Source: Paenibacillus turpanensis (GTDB lineage: Bacteria; Bacillota; Bacilli; Paenibacillales; YIM-B00363). Taken from it: a DNA stretch of 64,000 bases. Made by a program: the position numbers and the translations under genes. This document shows, piece by piece, positions 42,465-51,975 of the stretch (the stretch's first letter is position 1; each line of letters starts with the position of its first letter). Under the pieces are notes generated by a model that saw only the letters and a program-made list of their open reading frames with translations, was not told the DNA's origin and did no database searches. Location of the stretch: assembly GCF_011421635.1 (NCBI RefSeq), contig NZ_WTLI01000009.1, positions 146,679-210,678 of the forward strand, in the 5' to 3' direction.

Positions 42465-43273
42465 TGTCCGAAAAACCGTATGTTTTGTTTTTGTTATCCG
42501 ATTCGCTCGGGGAGACTGCAGAGGCCGTTGCCAAAGCGACAATTCGGCAATTTAACGCGGAGCAGGTGAAAATCAGGAAGTTCGGACATATCCGTTATGA
42601 GGCCGAAATCCGTACGATTCTAGATGAGGCGGCTAGAACAGGGGGCTTTGTCGCGTATACGCTGGTCCAGCCTCATTTGCGCGAGGTGATGAGGGAAGAG
42701 GCGCTGCGCTTATCAATTCGCACTGTCGATATTATGGGGCCGATGATGCAGGCGTTTATCGATACCTATGATGATTCCCCGAAGCGCCAGCCGGGCTTGC
42801 TGCATAAGATGGACGAGGACTATTTCCGCCGGGTCGAGGCTATCGAATTCGCTGTGCGGGCCGACGATGGTCGAGATCCTTCATGCTTGCTGGAAGCGCA
42901 AATCGTGCTTGTCGGAGTGTCCCGAACCTCCAAAACGCCTCTCAGCGTCTTCTTGGCGCATAAGGGCTATAAGGTGGCGAATTTGCCGCTCATTCCGGAG
43001 GTTAAGCTTCCGAAGGAGCTGTTCCATATTGACAGCCGCAAAATAATCGGGCTGACGATGAACGAGGAGCAGATGCTGAAAATTCGCAATGAACGGCTGA
43101 AAACGCTGGGGCTTCCGGCAAACGCGCAGTATGCCACACGTGAACGGATTCGGGAGGAGCTCCAGTATGCCAGGAGCTTGGCGGAAAAGCTCGGCTGTAC
43201 GCTGCTCGATGTAACCGATAATGCGATTGAAGAGACAGCCAATGTCATTTTGGAGCTGCTCCAGCAAGGATAA
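42464..43273 (+). CDS. PPDK regulatory protein-type kinase/pyrophosphorylase
   Basis: Bifunctional ADP-dependent kinase and Pi-dependent pyrophosphorylase of the DUF299 family (YqfL-like), 269 residues, which in characterised members switches pyruvate phosphate dikinase or PEP synthase off and on. The P-loop is GVSRTSKTPLSVFLA near 149-163, with the N-terminal LLSDSLGETAEAVAKA signature and the MDEDYFRRVEAIEFAVRADDG segment (key part RVEAIEF). Start overlaps the dfrA stop. The target enzyme is not in this window. Confidence 0.9.
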   Translation: MSEKPYVLFLLSDSLGETAEAVAKATIRQFNAEQVKIRKFGHIRYEAEIRTILDEAARTGGFVAYTLVQPHLREVMREEALRLSIRTVDIMGPMMQAFIDTYDDSPKRQPGLLHKMDEDYFRRVEAIEFAVRADDGRDPSCLLEAQIVLVGVSRTSKTPLSVFLAHKGYKVANLPLIPEVKLPKELFHIDSRKIIGLTMNEEQMLKIRNERLKTLGLPANAQYATRERIREELQYARSLAEKLGCTLLDVTDNAIEETANVILELLQQG

Positions 43274-43311
43274 GCGGTTCGTAAAAAATGGATGTAAGTC
43301 AGGTGCGTTTT

Positions 43312-43320
43312 TGATACAAT
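43312..43320 (+). promoter_or_regulatory. Extended -10 before the 43.4 kb unknown
   Basis: TGA-TACAAT with the hexamer at 43315-43320; the -35 region is poor. It lies about 47 bases before the GTG start. Confidence 0.4.
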
Positions 43321-43366
43321 GTGAATAGGACTTACGACTTACGATGTAACGGGTGATCGATACCGA

Positions 43367-43777
43367 GTGAGAGCTAATAAGGGAATCGTTTGGCAATATA
43401 TAGAGCATTTTATCGGCGCTGCTAAGGTGTTGCCGAAGACGAGCTGCTCCACCACACTCGGTGAGCTGCGCAATAGCCCGGAGCTTTGGACCTCGTGGGA
43501 GGCCTATCCGGGCCTGTTTTTTCTGTTAGGAAATAACCAGCTTCAGTATATCGGACGGGCATTCTCTTACGGGGGGCTCGGGACGCGGCTCCGTCCGCTC
43601 CACTTGATTCCGGTCTCACCGGAATGGGACCGGCTGGTGCAAAATCCATCCACAGAAATCGGCATTGTCGCGTTTCAGCAGGAGGATTGGCATTGGGTGC
43701 CGTCTTTGGAATTATTTTTGATCGCGCGATTAGGTCAGCCTTATTTTAACCGCTCAAAAACAAACAGCTCCCTATAA
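43367..43777 (+). CDS. Hypothetical protein, 136 residues
   Basis: No family recognised. Soluble, aromatic-rich protein (WTSWEAYPGLFFLLGN, EDWHWVPSLELFLIARL). GTG 43367 is the furthest-upstream start and has only a weak ribosome site, so the N-terminus is uncertain. It ends inside a hairpin that probably acts as a terminator. It may follow the PPDK regulator in transcription, but an extended -10 lies between them. Confidence 0.55.
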   Translation: MRANKGIVWQYIEHFIGAAKVLPKTSCSTTLGELRNSPELWTSWEAYPGLFFLLGNNQLQYIGRAFSYGGLGTRLRPLHLIPVSPEWDRLVQNPSTEIGIVAFQQEDWHWVPSLELFLIARLGQPYFNRSKTNSSL

Positions 43778-43821
43778 AGGGAGCTGTTCTGGAAAGCCTG
43801 TTGATGACTCAGCAGGCTTTT
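43763..43821. terminator. Two consecutive hairpins between convergent genes
   Basis: AACAGCTCCCT (43763-43773)/AGGGAGCTGTT (43778-43788) has the stop codon in its loop. AAAGCCTG (43793-43800) with TGA pairs with TCA and CAGGCTTT (to about 43820), followed by TTCTTCTCTTT. The second is the better terminator on the + strand. Confidence 0.72.
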
Positions 43822-43851
43822 CTTCTCTTTGCAGTTGACTTTACTGCGTAG

Positions 43852-44679
43852 TTATTTTTGTGCAGGCTGCGCAATTTTTTCGGCGGTGCCAAGGATGAAG
43901 GCGTCGATGACATGCTTTACGCCATCGTCGTTGTTGGACAGGGTCACGTAATCCGCTGCCGCCTTCAGCGCAGGCACGGCGTTGCCCATGGCTACACCTA
44001 GTCCGGCGGTGGTAATCATCTCCATATCGTTCCAGCTGTCACCGAATGCGATTGTTTCCTCAATTTGGCAGCCGCAATGGGAGGCTAAAAACCGCAGCGC
44101 GTCACCTTTCGTCCCTTCTTTATGGACAAATTCTAGGAAGTTCGGCTTCGACTTCGTAATATGCACATCACCGCCAATCAGCTCCTTCAAAACGATGGCG
44201 TGACGATCAAGCACCTCAGGCTCATCGATAACAAGCATCTTTGTCATGGACTGGCGGACCAGCTGCTCAAAATCGGGATGCACGGTGTAGGGGATTTTGG
44301 AGAGGTCGGCGTAAGCTTTCGCTTTATCATTATCTTCTTGCACGTACAGGATATCGTCGTGATATAACTGCAAATGCAGTCCATGCTCTTTGCAGTATTC
44401 GTATAATTTTACCGCGCTTTCCGCGGGTACCGAACGCTCGTACAGCACGTTCTCGTCAAGCAGTGTTTTTACCAGGGAGCCTTGGTACGTAATAAGCGGT
44501 ACATTTAATTGCAAACTGCCGGCAATTTGTTTGGCGGAAGCGTACATCCGGCCGGTGGCAAGTGTCACTACGACACCCTTGTCCATCGCCTGCTTCAGCG
44601 CCTCGCGTGTTCCCGCTGAGATTTGGCGGTCGTCGTTCAAAAGTGTATCGTCGATATCGATGAGTATCAGTTTGTACAT
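43852..44679 (-). CDS. Cof-type HAD hydrolase
   Basis: Haloacid dehalogenase-superfamily phosphatase of the Cof/YwpJ type with a C2B cap, 275 residues. Motif I LIDIDDTLLNDD (Asp 8 and 10), motif II LATGRMYASA (Thr near 42), motif III Lys in EGTKGDALRFLA, and motif IV FGDSWNDMEM (about 222-231) are intact. Cytosolic; members dephosphorylate sugar phosphates or pyridoxal phosphate. GGGAGAG precedes the ATG at 44679. Confidence 0.9.
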   Translation of the reverse strand: MYKLILIDIDDTLLNDDRQISAGTREALKQAMDKGVVVTLATGRMYASAKQIAGSLQLNVPLITYQGSLVKTLLDENVLYERSVPAESAVKLYEYCKEHGLHLQLYHDDILYVQEDNDKAKAYADLSKIPYTVHPDFEQLVRQSMTKMLVIDEPEVLDRHAIVLKELIGGDVHITKSKPNFLEFVHKEGTKGDALRFLASHCGCQIEETIAFGDSWNDMEMITTAGLGVAMGNAVPALKAAADYVTLSNNDDGVKHVIDAFILGTAEKIAQPAQK

Positions 44680-44764
44680 AGTATCTCTCCCTTTATCTAT
44701 TCTGGTTTAACCTTACGATGTTTCCAACGGAAACGCAACATGAAATCAGGAAGGATTGAGAAAC

Positions 44765-45394
44765 ATGGATGATGCGAAAATTGATGTGCGTTATATAGGG
44801 CGTTTTATCCGCAAATACCAGACAGACCTTGCCCATGTCAGGCATGTCGCTGCGCTTAGCGGGAAGCTGTTTCGAGAGCTGATAAGCGTTCATAAGCTTG
44901 ACGCAAGCTGTTCGGAGCTGCTGGAAGTATCGGCGCTAATGCATGACGTCGGTCATTTTATAAGCGAGCGAAAGCATCATGAGCATGGGGAGTATTTGAT
45001 TTTGAATGATCCGCTGCTGGACGGAATGGAGGAGGGGGCGCGCAGGACGGCGGCATGCCTTGCCCGAAATCACCGCAAACGGGGCGACGCCGGTTTGGAG
45101 CAGTGGACCGATTCAACGCAGCTTAACGCGGTCCGATCCTTGATTGCAATTCTGCGTATCGCAGATGTGCTGGATTACGAGCATCGCCAAGAGGCGAATA
45201 TACGGGCAGAGGTTGTCATGCGCGGGGAGGAGAGAACGATTGCTCTCACGACGAAGGGGATGGATCTGCAGCGCTATGAGAAAAAGATTCGCAAGAAATC
45301 TCAGCCAGCCGCCGATCACTGGCAGCATGTCCTGCTCTTCCAAAGTGAAGGCTGCGTGTTTCGCATTGAGCCTAATAAAGAAACAGCCGGGTAG
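44765..45394 (+). CDS. HD-domain hydrolase (Ppx/GppA C-domain-like)
   Basis: 209-residue HD-superfamily protein. The metal motif ALMHDVGHFISERKHHEHG (key HD and following His residues, about 62-78) and an arrangement of R-x2-A-x-LARNHRKR resemble the HD domain attached to exopolyphosphatase/GppA proteins, here standing alone. The C-terminal third is beta-rich. ATG 44765 is preferred because AGGAAGGA then lies about 10 bases upstream. Substrate unknown; a phosphate ester of a nucleotide is likely. Confidence 0.72.
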   Translation: MDDAKIDVRYIGRFIRKYQTDLAHVRHVAALSGKLFRELISVHKLDASCSELLEVSALMHDVGHFISERKHHEHGEYLILNDPLLDGMEEGARRTAACLARNHRKRGDAGLEQWTDSTQLNAVRSLIAILRIADVLDYEHRQEANIRAEVVMRGEERTIALTTKGMDLQRYEKKIRKKSQPAADHWQHVLLFQSEGCVFRIEPNKETAG

Positions 45395-45406
45395 CTGCCC
45401 GGCTGT
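45383..45406. terminator. Hairpin between convergent HD and diguanylate cyclase genes
   Basis: ACAGCCGGG (45383-45391) pairs with CCCGGCTGT (45398-45406); the HD gene's stop TAG is in the loop. T-rich flank is weak on either side. Confidence 0.6.
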
Positions 45407-45411
45407 TACAT

Positions 45412-46743
45412 TTAAAAGAGCTTCACTTGATTTCGTCCATTCTGCTTTGCTTGGTAGAGCGCCTTGTCCGCTTGCGCGATCAGCTCCTGCGGTTCACTGA
45501 AGCTATTAGGCACGACTCCTGCCGCCCCTACGCTGATCGTGACCACACCGCTTACATTCGAGCGAACATGGGGGATTGCTAAGTCCTCTACGGCTTTTCG
45601 CAGTCTTTCGGCTACAAAAGCGGCCCCGCTGCGGGGAGTGTCCGGCAAAATGATCACAAATTCTTCTCCGCCAAATCGCGATACAAAGTCGGTGTTCCGT
45701 TCCAAATGGTTAGTGAGTGTTTCCGCGACCAGTTTCAAGCACGCATCCCCGCCTTGATGCCCGTAATAATCGTTATAATCCTTGAAATAGTCAATGTCGA
45801 GCATGATCACGGACAGCGGTGCAGAATTTCTAGCGCTGCGCTTCCATTCCCGGTACATCGTTTCATCAAAATATCTCCGGTTGGGTATACCGGTCAGTCC
45901 ATCCATATGGGAAAGCCGCTTCAGCATTTCGTTGGCTTCCTGCAGCTTCTGCTCCTGCTGCTTTCGTTCGGTGACGTCCCGTCCGATCCCAAGAAAGGCT
46001 TCTTGACCATTATAAGTAATGGGGGAAAGCGAAAACTCCATATTTATGAGAGAGCCGTCCTTTCTTACAATACGGGCCTCCGCCGGCTCTAAAGGTTTGT
46101 TTTTTTGTGCGGCATTTTTGATAAGGTTGATTGAGCTTTCGTGATCATCAGGATGAATGAGGTTATAAATATTTTGACCAAGCAGCTCTTCCGCGTGCTC
46201 CATGCGTAAATATTCCTTCACCTTATCGTTGGCAAATACGACAATGCCTTCACAATGAACAAATACTGGATCCGGACACAGCTCGATCAGCTTCCGGTAT
46301 CTTTCCTCGCTTTCACGAAGCGCATAAAGCGCTCTGCGCTTCTCCGTTACGTCCCGGAACTGCCACATTGAGCCGAGATTTAGCTCATCCGATGCAATCG
46401 GCGAGCAGATCCGCTCTAGAATCGTCCCATCCTTTAAGAGCAGCTCATCCGGTATATTCGGCTTCAGCAAATGCTTAAACAAGCCTCCGGTTCCGGGGCG
46501 ATCCTGCTCGGAAAGCTGCTGCACCTCGTCGATCGGGAGACCGATGAGGCTTTCACGTGGCAGCGTCAGCCGAAACAATTGAAGAAACTGATCATTCACG
46601 AATACGATAGTTCTATTTTCATCCTCTATCAATACAGCCGCAGGCAAATGCTCAACGACGGATTCGAGGCGGATGAGCTTTTTTTCTATATCGGATAATG
46701 AAGTGGAAGTGCCGTTACGGTCATTGTCTTGATTAAACGACAT
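45412..46743 (-). CDS. PAS-PAS-GGDEF diguanylate cyclase
   Basis: Cytosolic sensor diguanylate cyclase of 443 residues making cyclic di-GMP. Two PAS domains (about 20-130 and 135-265, the second with a PAC segment LGIGRDVTERKQQE) precede a GGDEF domain (about 275-443). The active site is GGEEF near 359-363, and an inhibitory I-site RNTD lies exactly five residues before it, so product inhibition is expected. No membrane helix. No EAL or HD-GYP domain is in this window. The stimulus sensed by the PAS domains is unknown. Confidence 0.93.
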   Translation of the reverse strand: MSFNQDNDRNGTSTSLSDIEKKLIRLESVVEHLPAAVLIEDENRTIVFVNDQFLQLFRLTLPRESLIGLPIDEVQQLSEQDRPGTGGLFKHLLKPNIPDELLLKDGTILERICSPIASDELNLGSMWQFRDVTEKRRALYALRESEERYRKLIELCPDPVFVHCEGIVVFANDKVKEYLRMEHAEELLGQNIYNLIHPDDHESSINLIKNAAQKNKPLEPAEARIVRKDGSLINMEFSLSPITYNGQEAFLGIGRDVTERKQQEQKLQEANEMLKRLSHMDGLTGIPNRRYFDETMYREWKRSARNSAPLSVIMLDIDYFKDYNDYYGHQGGDACLKLVAETLTNHLERNTDFVSRFGGEEFVIILPDTPRSGAAFVAERLRKAVEDLAIPHVRSNVSGVVTISVGAAGVVPNSFSEPQELIAQADKALYQAKQNGRNQVKLF

Positions 46744-46901
46744 AATTCGATCTCCCTCGACTGAAATGCATAGTTCTATAATACCATTAACCTATGCTCC
46801 TTCCCATGAAAAGTTACTGAAAATCGCCTAAATAAATTCTTAAAGTTGCGTTAGGGAAAAAAAGTATTGAACAGGCAATAATATTGTGATAGGTTAATAT
46901 T

Positions 46902-46937
46902 ATAGGTAATGTGCAATAAGCACGGCCTATCTTTTTT
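46902..46937 (+). promoter_or_regulatory. Terminator-like hairpin in the mnt-type operon leader
   Basis: ATAGG (46902-46906) pairs with CCTAT (46926-46930), and GTGC (46911-46914) with GCAC (46920-46923), followed by six T (46932-46937). The upstream gene is on the other strand, so this hairpin can only act on transcripts entering the ABC operon. A likely attenuator; no known riboswitch class was recognised. Confidence 0.45.
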
Positions 46938-47017
46938 GGGGAAAATGTTGCCCTGGGGAAAACCTATTGCTTGTACGAAACATTATATTATGGGTGGGGA
47001 AAAGGAGAGATTTTACA

Positions 47018-47989
47018 ATGGGTAAAATGAAACGAGTCTTGATCACGATTTTTACACTCATCATCGCGATAGCTGCAGCAGGCTGCGCACAGCAGACACA
47101 GGCTCCAAATCAAGCATCGGAACAAAATCCAGCGGAATCCGGCAATACGAAGAAGCTGGCAATTACGACTACCATCGGTATGGTTACGGATATTGTAGAG
47201 CAGGTTGGGGGCGAGCATGTCGAGGTGACGGGCTTGATGAAGGCTGGCGTTGACCCTCATTTATATAAAGCTTCGCAAGGGGACATTAAAAAGCTCGATG
47301 AGGCCGATTTGATTTTTTATAACGGCTTGTTCTTGGAAGGAAAGATGCAGGAGATTTTAGAGAAAATCAGCAAGGAAAAGCCTGTTGTTGCTGTGTCTAA
47401 AGGGGTAGACAAAAGCGTACTGCTTGCCGGCGACGCTTCTCTGGGAGAAGAATTCGACCCGCACATCTGGTTTGACGTTACGCTTTGGATGAAGGCGGTC
47501 GAGGTCGTTCGCGATACCTTAGTCGAGCAGGATGCTGCGCGTGCCGATGACTATAAGAAAAATGCAGAAACATACTTAAAGAAATTGGAAGAGCTGCACA
47601 CATACGCAAAAGAGCAGCTGGCTTCGATTCCAAAGTCGCAGCGCGTACTTGTTACAGCGCATGACGCGTTCGGATATTTTGGCCGTGCATACGAGGTCGA
47701 TGTAAAAGGTCTTCAAGGTTTATCCACTGCATCTGAATATGGCTCGAAGGATGTTTCGGAGTTAAGGGATTTCCTTGTTGATAACAAAATTAAAGCGGTG
47801 TTTGTAGAGTCCAGCGTTCCGAAACGTTCGATTGAAGCCGTAGTTCAAGGAGCGAAGGAGAAGGGTCACGAGGTTTCGATCGGCGGAGAGCTGTTCTCCG
47901 ACGCCATGGGAGAGCCGGGAACGGAAGAAGGAACCTATATCGGTATGGTCCGCCACAACGTAGACACGATTGTTAAGGCATTGAAATAG
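47018..47989 (+). CDS. Mn/Zn ABC transporter substrate-binding lipoprotein
   Basis: TroA/MntA-type (cluster A-I) metal-binding lipoprotein, 323 residues. The signal peptide ends in AAAGC (lipobox, Cys near 22), anchoring it outside the membrane. Metal ligands fit the three-His-one-Asp TroA pattern: [23 protein letters not shown], and SDAMG near the C-terminus. ATG 47018 with AAAGGAGAG upstream. First of four genes with an ATPase and two permeases. Manganese or zinc cannot be separated by sequence alone; I favour manganese by similarity to MntA/TroA. Confidence 0.9.
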   Translation: MGKMKRVLITIFTLIIAIAAAGCAQQTQAPNQASEQNPAESGNTKKLAITTTIGMVTDIVEQVGGEHVEVTGLMKAGVDPHLYKASQGDIKKLDEADLIFYNGLFLEGKMQEILEKISKEKPVVAVSKGVDKSVLLAGDASLGEEFDPHIWFDVTLWMKAVEVVRDTLVEQDAARADDYKKNAETYLKKLEELHTYAKEQLASIPKSQRVLVTAHDAFGYFGRAYEVDVKGLQGLSTASEYGSKDVSELRDFLVDNKIKAVFVESSVPKRSIEAVVQGAKEKGHEVSIGGELFSDAMGEPGTEEGTYIGMVRHNVDTIVKALK

Positions 47990-48033
47990 TTTATATTACT
48001 GCAGCTTACGAGATCGGAAAGGAAGTGCTGGCG

Positions 48034-48804
48034 ATGAAAGCAACAGAAACACCGCTGTCTATTCGAGATTTGACGGTAGCATATCAGCGAAAGCCTGTTT
48101 TGGAAAACATCTCGTTTGATATACCCGAGGGAAAGCTCATTGGCATCGTAGGTCCGAATGGGGCAGGTAAATCAACGCTGATTAAGGCGGCCCTGGGTCT
48201 TATTCCGAAGGTAACCGGAGACGTCTCCGTATACGGGAAATCCTATAAGGAGCAGCGGGGCATCGTCGGTTACGTTCCTCAGCGTGAATCGGTGGATTGG
48301 GACTTTCCAACGAATGCGCTCGATGTCGTGATGATGGGGCGATATGGTCATCTAGGCTGGTTCAAGCGGCCAGGCGCAAAGGAACGAAAAATCGCACTGG
48401 ATTGCTTGCGCAAAGTCGGTATGGAGGCATTCGCGGATCGGCAAATCAGCCAGCTTTCAGGCGGACAGCAGCAGCGGATCTTTTTAGCTAGAGCGCTTGC
48501 GCAGGATGCCAGCTTGTATTTTATGGATGAACCGTTCGTCGGTGTCGATGCGGCGACGGAGAAGGCCATTATTACGCTGCTGAATGAGCTGAAAACACAG
48601 GGGAAAACCGTGCTCGTCGTTCACCATGATTTAGCGACCGTCAAAGAATACTTTGATTGGGTGATGCTGCTGAACGTGCAGCTGGTCGATATCGGCCCAG
48701 CGGAAGAAGTGTTTCATAAACAAAATTTACAGCGTACGTATGGAGGCAAGCTGGCTTTTATCGGTGAAGATCAGGATGCGCCCCTTATTGTGACTTCGAG
48801 GTGA
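48034..48804 (+). CDS. Mn/Zn ABC transporter ATP-binding protein
   Basis: ABC ATPase energising the importer, 256 residues. Walker [10 protein letters not shown] (about 40-48), Q-loop [10 protein letters not shown], signature [17 protein letters not shown] (about 143-159), Walker B LYFMDEPF, and H-loop VVHHDL are all present. The [20 protein letters not shown] stretch is typical of metal importers. ATG 48034 is chosen with AGGAAG at 48019-48024. The permease gene follows 6 bases after the stop. Confidence 0.93.
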   Translation: MKATETPLSIRDLTVAYQRKPVLENISFDIPEGKLIGIVGPNGAGKSTLIKAALGLIPKVTGDVSVYGKSYKEQRGIVGYVPQRESVDWDFPTNALDVVMMGRYGHLGWFKRPGAKERKIALDCLRKVGMEAFADRQISQLSGGQQQRIFLARALAQDASLYFMDEPFVGVDAATEKAIITLLNELKTQGKTVLVVHHDLATVKEYFDWVMLLNVQLVDIGPAEEVFHKQNLQRTYGGKLAFIGEDQDAPLIVTSR

Positions 48805-48810
48805 TGACGA

Positions 48811-49752
48811 ATGTTGAATTGGGTTGAATTGTTGACGGATCCGAATACGCAGTGGATATTGATGGGCAGTATGCTGCTGGGATTGTGCAGCGGGGTGCTT
48901 GGCAGCTTTGCTTATTTGCGCAAGCAGTCGCTCATGGGAGACGCGCTCTCCCATGCTGCACTGCCGGGCGTTTGTATTGCGTTTATGCTGACCGGAACGA
49001 AATCGATTATTTTCTTTATGATCGGAGCGGTTGCAGCTGGGCTGCTCGCTACCTTCGGTATCGGTTACGTTACGAGGAATTCACGGATTAAACAGGATGC
49101 CGCGCTCGGTATCGTATTGTCCGTATTTTTCGGCTTTGGAATCGTGCTGCTGACGCAAATTCAGCACAGCGCAAGCGGAAACCAAGCCGGGCTGGATAAG
49201 TTTTTGTTCGGTCAGGCGGCCTCGATGATTGCCTCTGACGTATATACGATGATGGTTGTCTGCATCGTGCTTGTAGGGGTTTGCGCTCTCTTGTTTAAGG
49301 AATTTAAGCTGATGAGCTTTGATCCCGGCTTTGCCCGCGGCCTCGGCTTCCCTGTGGCGTTTCTGGATCAGCTCATGATGCTGTTTATCGTGATCGCCGT
49401 TGTTGTCGGCATTCAGGCGGTGGGGGTTGTGCTTATGGCGGCGTTATTAATTACGCCGGCCGTAGCGGCGCGCTACTGGACGGAGCGGCTTGGCGTCATG
49501 GTCGTCTTATCGGGCATTTTCGGTGCTTTAAGCGGGATTGTCGGCACTTTGCTCAGTACGCTTGCCAACAATTTGCCGACCGGTCCACTCAGTGTCTTAG
49601 CAGCGACCGTGTTCTTTACGGTATCCGTGCTGTTTGCTCCTCAGCGGGGCATTGTGGCGAGAGCGATCCGTCGTTCAAGGACGAATAAGCTGATCATAGA
49701 AGAGCAGCGGCAGCAGCGTGTTCGTGTGGCGAAGGAGGTGCATCACGGATGA
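48811..49752 (+). CDS. Mn/Zn ABC transporter permease 1
   Basis: ABC-3 family membrane permease, 313 residues, with about eight to nine hydrophobic helices. GDALSHAALPGVCIAF near residue 45 and AAVGVVLMAALLITPAVAARYWT-type segment (here AVGVVLMAALLITPAVAAR) are the family hallmarks. A hydrophilic C-terminal tail (about 285-313) is basic. Overlaps the second permease gene by 4 bases (ATGA). Two permeases suggest a heterodimeric channel. Confidence 0.92.
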   Translation: MLNWVELLTDPNTQWILMGSMLLGLCSGVLGSFAYLRKQSLMGDALSHAALPGVCIAFMLTGTKSIIFFMIGAVAAGLLATFGIGYVTRNSRIKQDAALGIVLSVFFGFGIVLLTQIQHSASGNQAGLDKFLFGQAASMIASDVYTMMVVCIVLVGVCALLFKEFKLMSFDPGFARGLGFPVAFLDQLMMLFIVIAVVVGIQAVGVVLMAALLITPAVAARYWTERLGVMVVLSGIFGALSGIVGTLLSTLANNLPTGPLSVLAATVFFTVSVLFAPQRGIVARAIRRSRTNKLIIEEQRQQRVRVAKEVHHG

Positions 49753-50636
49753 ACGATTTCTGGATTTTGCTTACGGGAATCCTGGTTGCCTCCGCGTGCA
49801 GCCTCGTCGGCGTATTTTTAGTGCTTCGCAAGATGTCCATGATCGGGGATGCAATTTCCCATAGCGTGCTGCCGGGTATCGTGGTCGCGTTTTTGCTCAG
49901 CGGTTCGCGTGATTCTCTGTTTATGATGCTTGGGGCCGCAGTAGTCGGTCTACTGACCGTTTTCCTGATTCAAATGTTTACGAACGGCGGGGTGCAGGCT
50001 GATGCTTCGATTGGAGTTGTGTTTACAGCACTGTTCTCCGTTGGTGTCGTCTTGGTAAGCATTTATACGAGACAAATCGATTTGGATTTGGACTGTGTGC
50101 TGTACGGTGAAATTGCATACGTCCCATGGAATACACTAGAGCTGTTCGGCCATGAGCTGGGTCCGAAGGCCGTGTGGGCTTCAGGTGGAGCCCTATTGCT
50201 GAGTGCAATCGTCATTGGTTTGTTCTATAAGCAATTCAAAATCGGTTCTTTTGATCCGGCGATGGCGGCCGCCCTTGGAATTCCGGTTGTGCTGTTCCAT
50301 TATATCTTGATGACGCTCGTTTCCATTACGACTGTTGCTTCATTCGAAAGTGTCGGCGCCGTGCTCGTTGTCGGTATGCTTATTGTACCGGCTGCTACAG
50401 CGTACCTGTTGACGGAGAAGCTTGGCTGGATGATCGTATGGAGCATTAGCGTAGGTGCGCTCAGTGCAGTGCTCGGCTATTACATGTCGTACCTGCTGGA
50501 TGCGTCGATTGCCGGATGTATGATTACTGTGGCCGGCATTCTATTTATCCTTGCTTTGCTTTTCTCCCCGAGTCACGGTGTTGTGTGGAAGCGACTTCGT
50601 CTTCGTGCACTTGCGTTGAAGCAGCAGAGCCTGTAA
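49749..50636 (+). CDS. Mn/Zn ABC transporter permease 2
   Basis: Second ABC-3 permease, 295 residues, paralogous to the preceding one: IGDAISHSVLPGIVVAFL near 35 and SVGAVLVVGMLIVPAATAYLL near 205, with eight to nine hydrophobic helices. It is translationally coupled to permease 1 and is the last gene of the importer operon; a terminator begins 24 bases after its stop. The heterodimer arrangement matches MntC/MntD of Bacillus. Confidence 0.92.
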   Translation: MNDFWILLTGILVASACSLVGVFLVLRKMSMIGDAISHSVLPGIVVAFLLSGSRDSLFMMLGAAVVGLLTVFLIQMFTNGGVQADASIGVVFTALFSVGVVLVSIYTRQIDLDLDCVLYGEIAYVPWNTLELFGHELGPKAVWASGGALLLSAIVIGLFYKQFKIGSFDPAMAAALGIPVVLFHYILMTLVSITTVASFESVGAVLVVGMLIVPAATAYLLTEKLGWMIVWSISVGALSAVLGYYMSYLLDASIAGCMITVAGILFILALLFSPSHGVVWKRLRLRALALKQQSL

Positions 50637-50659
50637 GGGAATGATTTTAGGTAAAGATT

Positions 50660-50692
50660 TAGGCTGTCCTGTCGGGCAGCCTATTGTTTTTC
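50660..50692 (+). terminator. Terminator of the metal importer operon
   Basis: TAGGCTG (50660-50666) pairs with CAGCCTA (50677-50683), with CC/GG inside, then TTGTTTTTC. Confidence 0.85.
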
Positions 50693-50763
50693 TAGAGATC
50701 ATGTTACAATAGAAAGCAATGGTAAAAAATCACCGTCGGGACAAGCCAAGGAGGATAAAGGGA

Positions 50764-51726
50764 ATGAGCATTCCAAATGCAAAAATTGTTGATTGCACGA
50801 TAAGAGACGGAGGCCTGGTGAATAACTGGGATTTTAGCGTCGAATTTGTTCAAGATATGTACCGCGCGCTCAGCTTAGCGGGCGTTGAATATATGGAGAT
50901 CGGATATAAAAACTCGCCAAAGCTGCTAAAAGGTGCCGACGCAGGACCGTGGAGGTTTTTGGACGAAGGCTTCCTGCGTGAAGTCATTTCAAAAAAATCG
51001 GATACCAAGCTTTCTGCCCTGGTGGACATCGGCCGCGTTGACGAGAATGATATTTTACCGCGCGAGCAAAGCGCACTCGATTTGATTCGTGTTGCCTGCT
51101 ACATCCAAGACGTTGACAAGGCGGTCGACTTGATTAACAAGTTTCATCGGATGGGCTACGAGACAACGATTAATATTATGGCGCTTTCCCATGTGATGGA
51201 GAACGATCTTGTAGAAGCGTTCGAGGAAATTAAGAAAAGTCCGGTTGACGTAGTTTATGTCGTCGATTCGTACGGTAACTTCGACCACAAGGACACCAAT
51301 TACCTCGTGTCGAAGTTCCAATCGATGCTGCCGGAAAAAACACTCGGCATCCACGCGCATAACAATATGCAGCTTGCATTCTCCAATACGCTTCTCGCAC
51401 ACGAGAAAGGCGTTAGCTTCCTGGACTCCAGCGTTTATGGAATGGGCCGTGCTGCCGGTAACTGCAACACGGAGCTTCTCGTTGGATACCTGAAGAACCC
51501 GAGATACGAGCTTCGCCCTGTGCTTGAATTCATTGAAAAGCATATGCTTGCCACGAGAGAGAAGTGGGAGTGGGGATATATCATTCCTTACATGGTGACA
51601 GGACTTTTGAATGAGCATCCTCGTGTAGCGATGGCTGCCCGCGCAAGCGCGGATAAGGACAAGTTTGCGGAGTTCTACGACAAGCTGACTTCTCCGGAAG
51701 TAAACCCTGCGCAAAGCATCGAGTAG
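50764..51726 (+). CDS. HMGL-like aldolase domain protein
   Basis: 320-residue TIM-barrel protein of the HMG-CoA lyase/4-hydroxy-2-oxovalerate aldolase superfamily. IVDCTIRDGGLVNNWDF starts the barrel (catalytic Arg-Asp in RDG), EYMEIGYKN, YVVDSYGNF, and GIHAHNNMQLAF (metal-binding HxHN) follow. It is annotated as an aldolase catalytic domain protein in Bacilli without a fixed substrate. AAGGAGGA precedes ATG 50764. An extended -10 (TGT-TACAAT, hexamer 50705-50710) may serve it. Followed by a strong terminator. Confidence 0.85.
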   Translation: MSIPNAKIVDCTIRDGGLVNNWDFSVEFVQDMYRALSLAGVEYMEIGYKNSPKLLKGADAGPWRFLDEGFLREVISKKSDTKLSALVDIGRVDENDILPREQSALDLIRVACYIQDVDKAVDLINKFHRMGYETTINIMALSHVMENDLVEAFEEIKKSPVDVVYVVDSYGNFDHKDTNYLVSKFQSMLPEKTLGIHAHNNMQLAFSNTLLAHEKGVSFLDSSVYGMGRAAGNCNTELLVGYLKNPRYELRPVLEFIEKHMLATREKWEWGYIIPYMVTGLLNEHPRVAMAARASADKDKFAEFYDKLTSPEVNPAQSIE

Positions 51727-51831
51727 TTGAAACGGAAGATACATATATGCCGGTTACAATGGCTGAAACGTTGAGCTCACGCTGCTTGTAAGCAGCTATA
51801 CGCCGGTTTACTATGGAATGTCTAGAAGAAC

Positions 51832-51876
51832 AAGACACTATACAAACGGGAATCCGTTTGGTATAGTGTCTTTTTT
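51832..51876 (+). terminator. Strong terminator after the HMGL-like gene
   Basis: AAGACACTATAC (51832-51843) pairs with GTATAGTGTCTT, with AAACGG/CCGTTT inside a long stem, then six T. The 105-base stretch between the gene's end and this stem shows no other feature. Confidence 0.9.
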
Positions 51877-51975
51877 ATCGGCGATTTGCAGTGCGGAATC
51901 TGCTAAAATAAATAAATCAGGGCCACAAAGCTCGCAATCTATAATCCGTTACTATTCTTTGAGGAGCGATACGGT

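Noticed and set aside
46744..47017. Manganese riboswitch (yybP-ykoY type) in the importer leader
   Set aside because: The conserved internal-loop sequences of that class were not found; only a terminator-like hairpin is supported.
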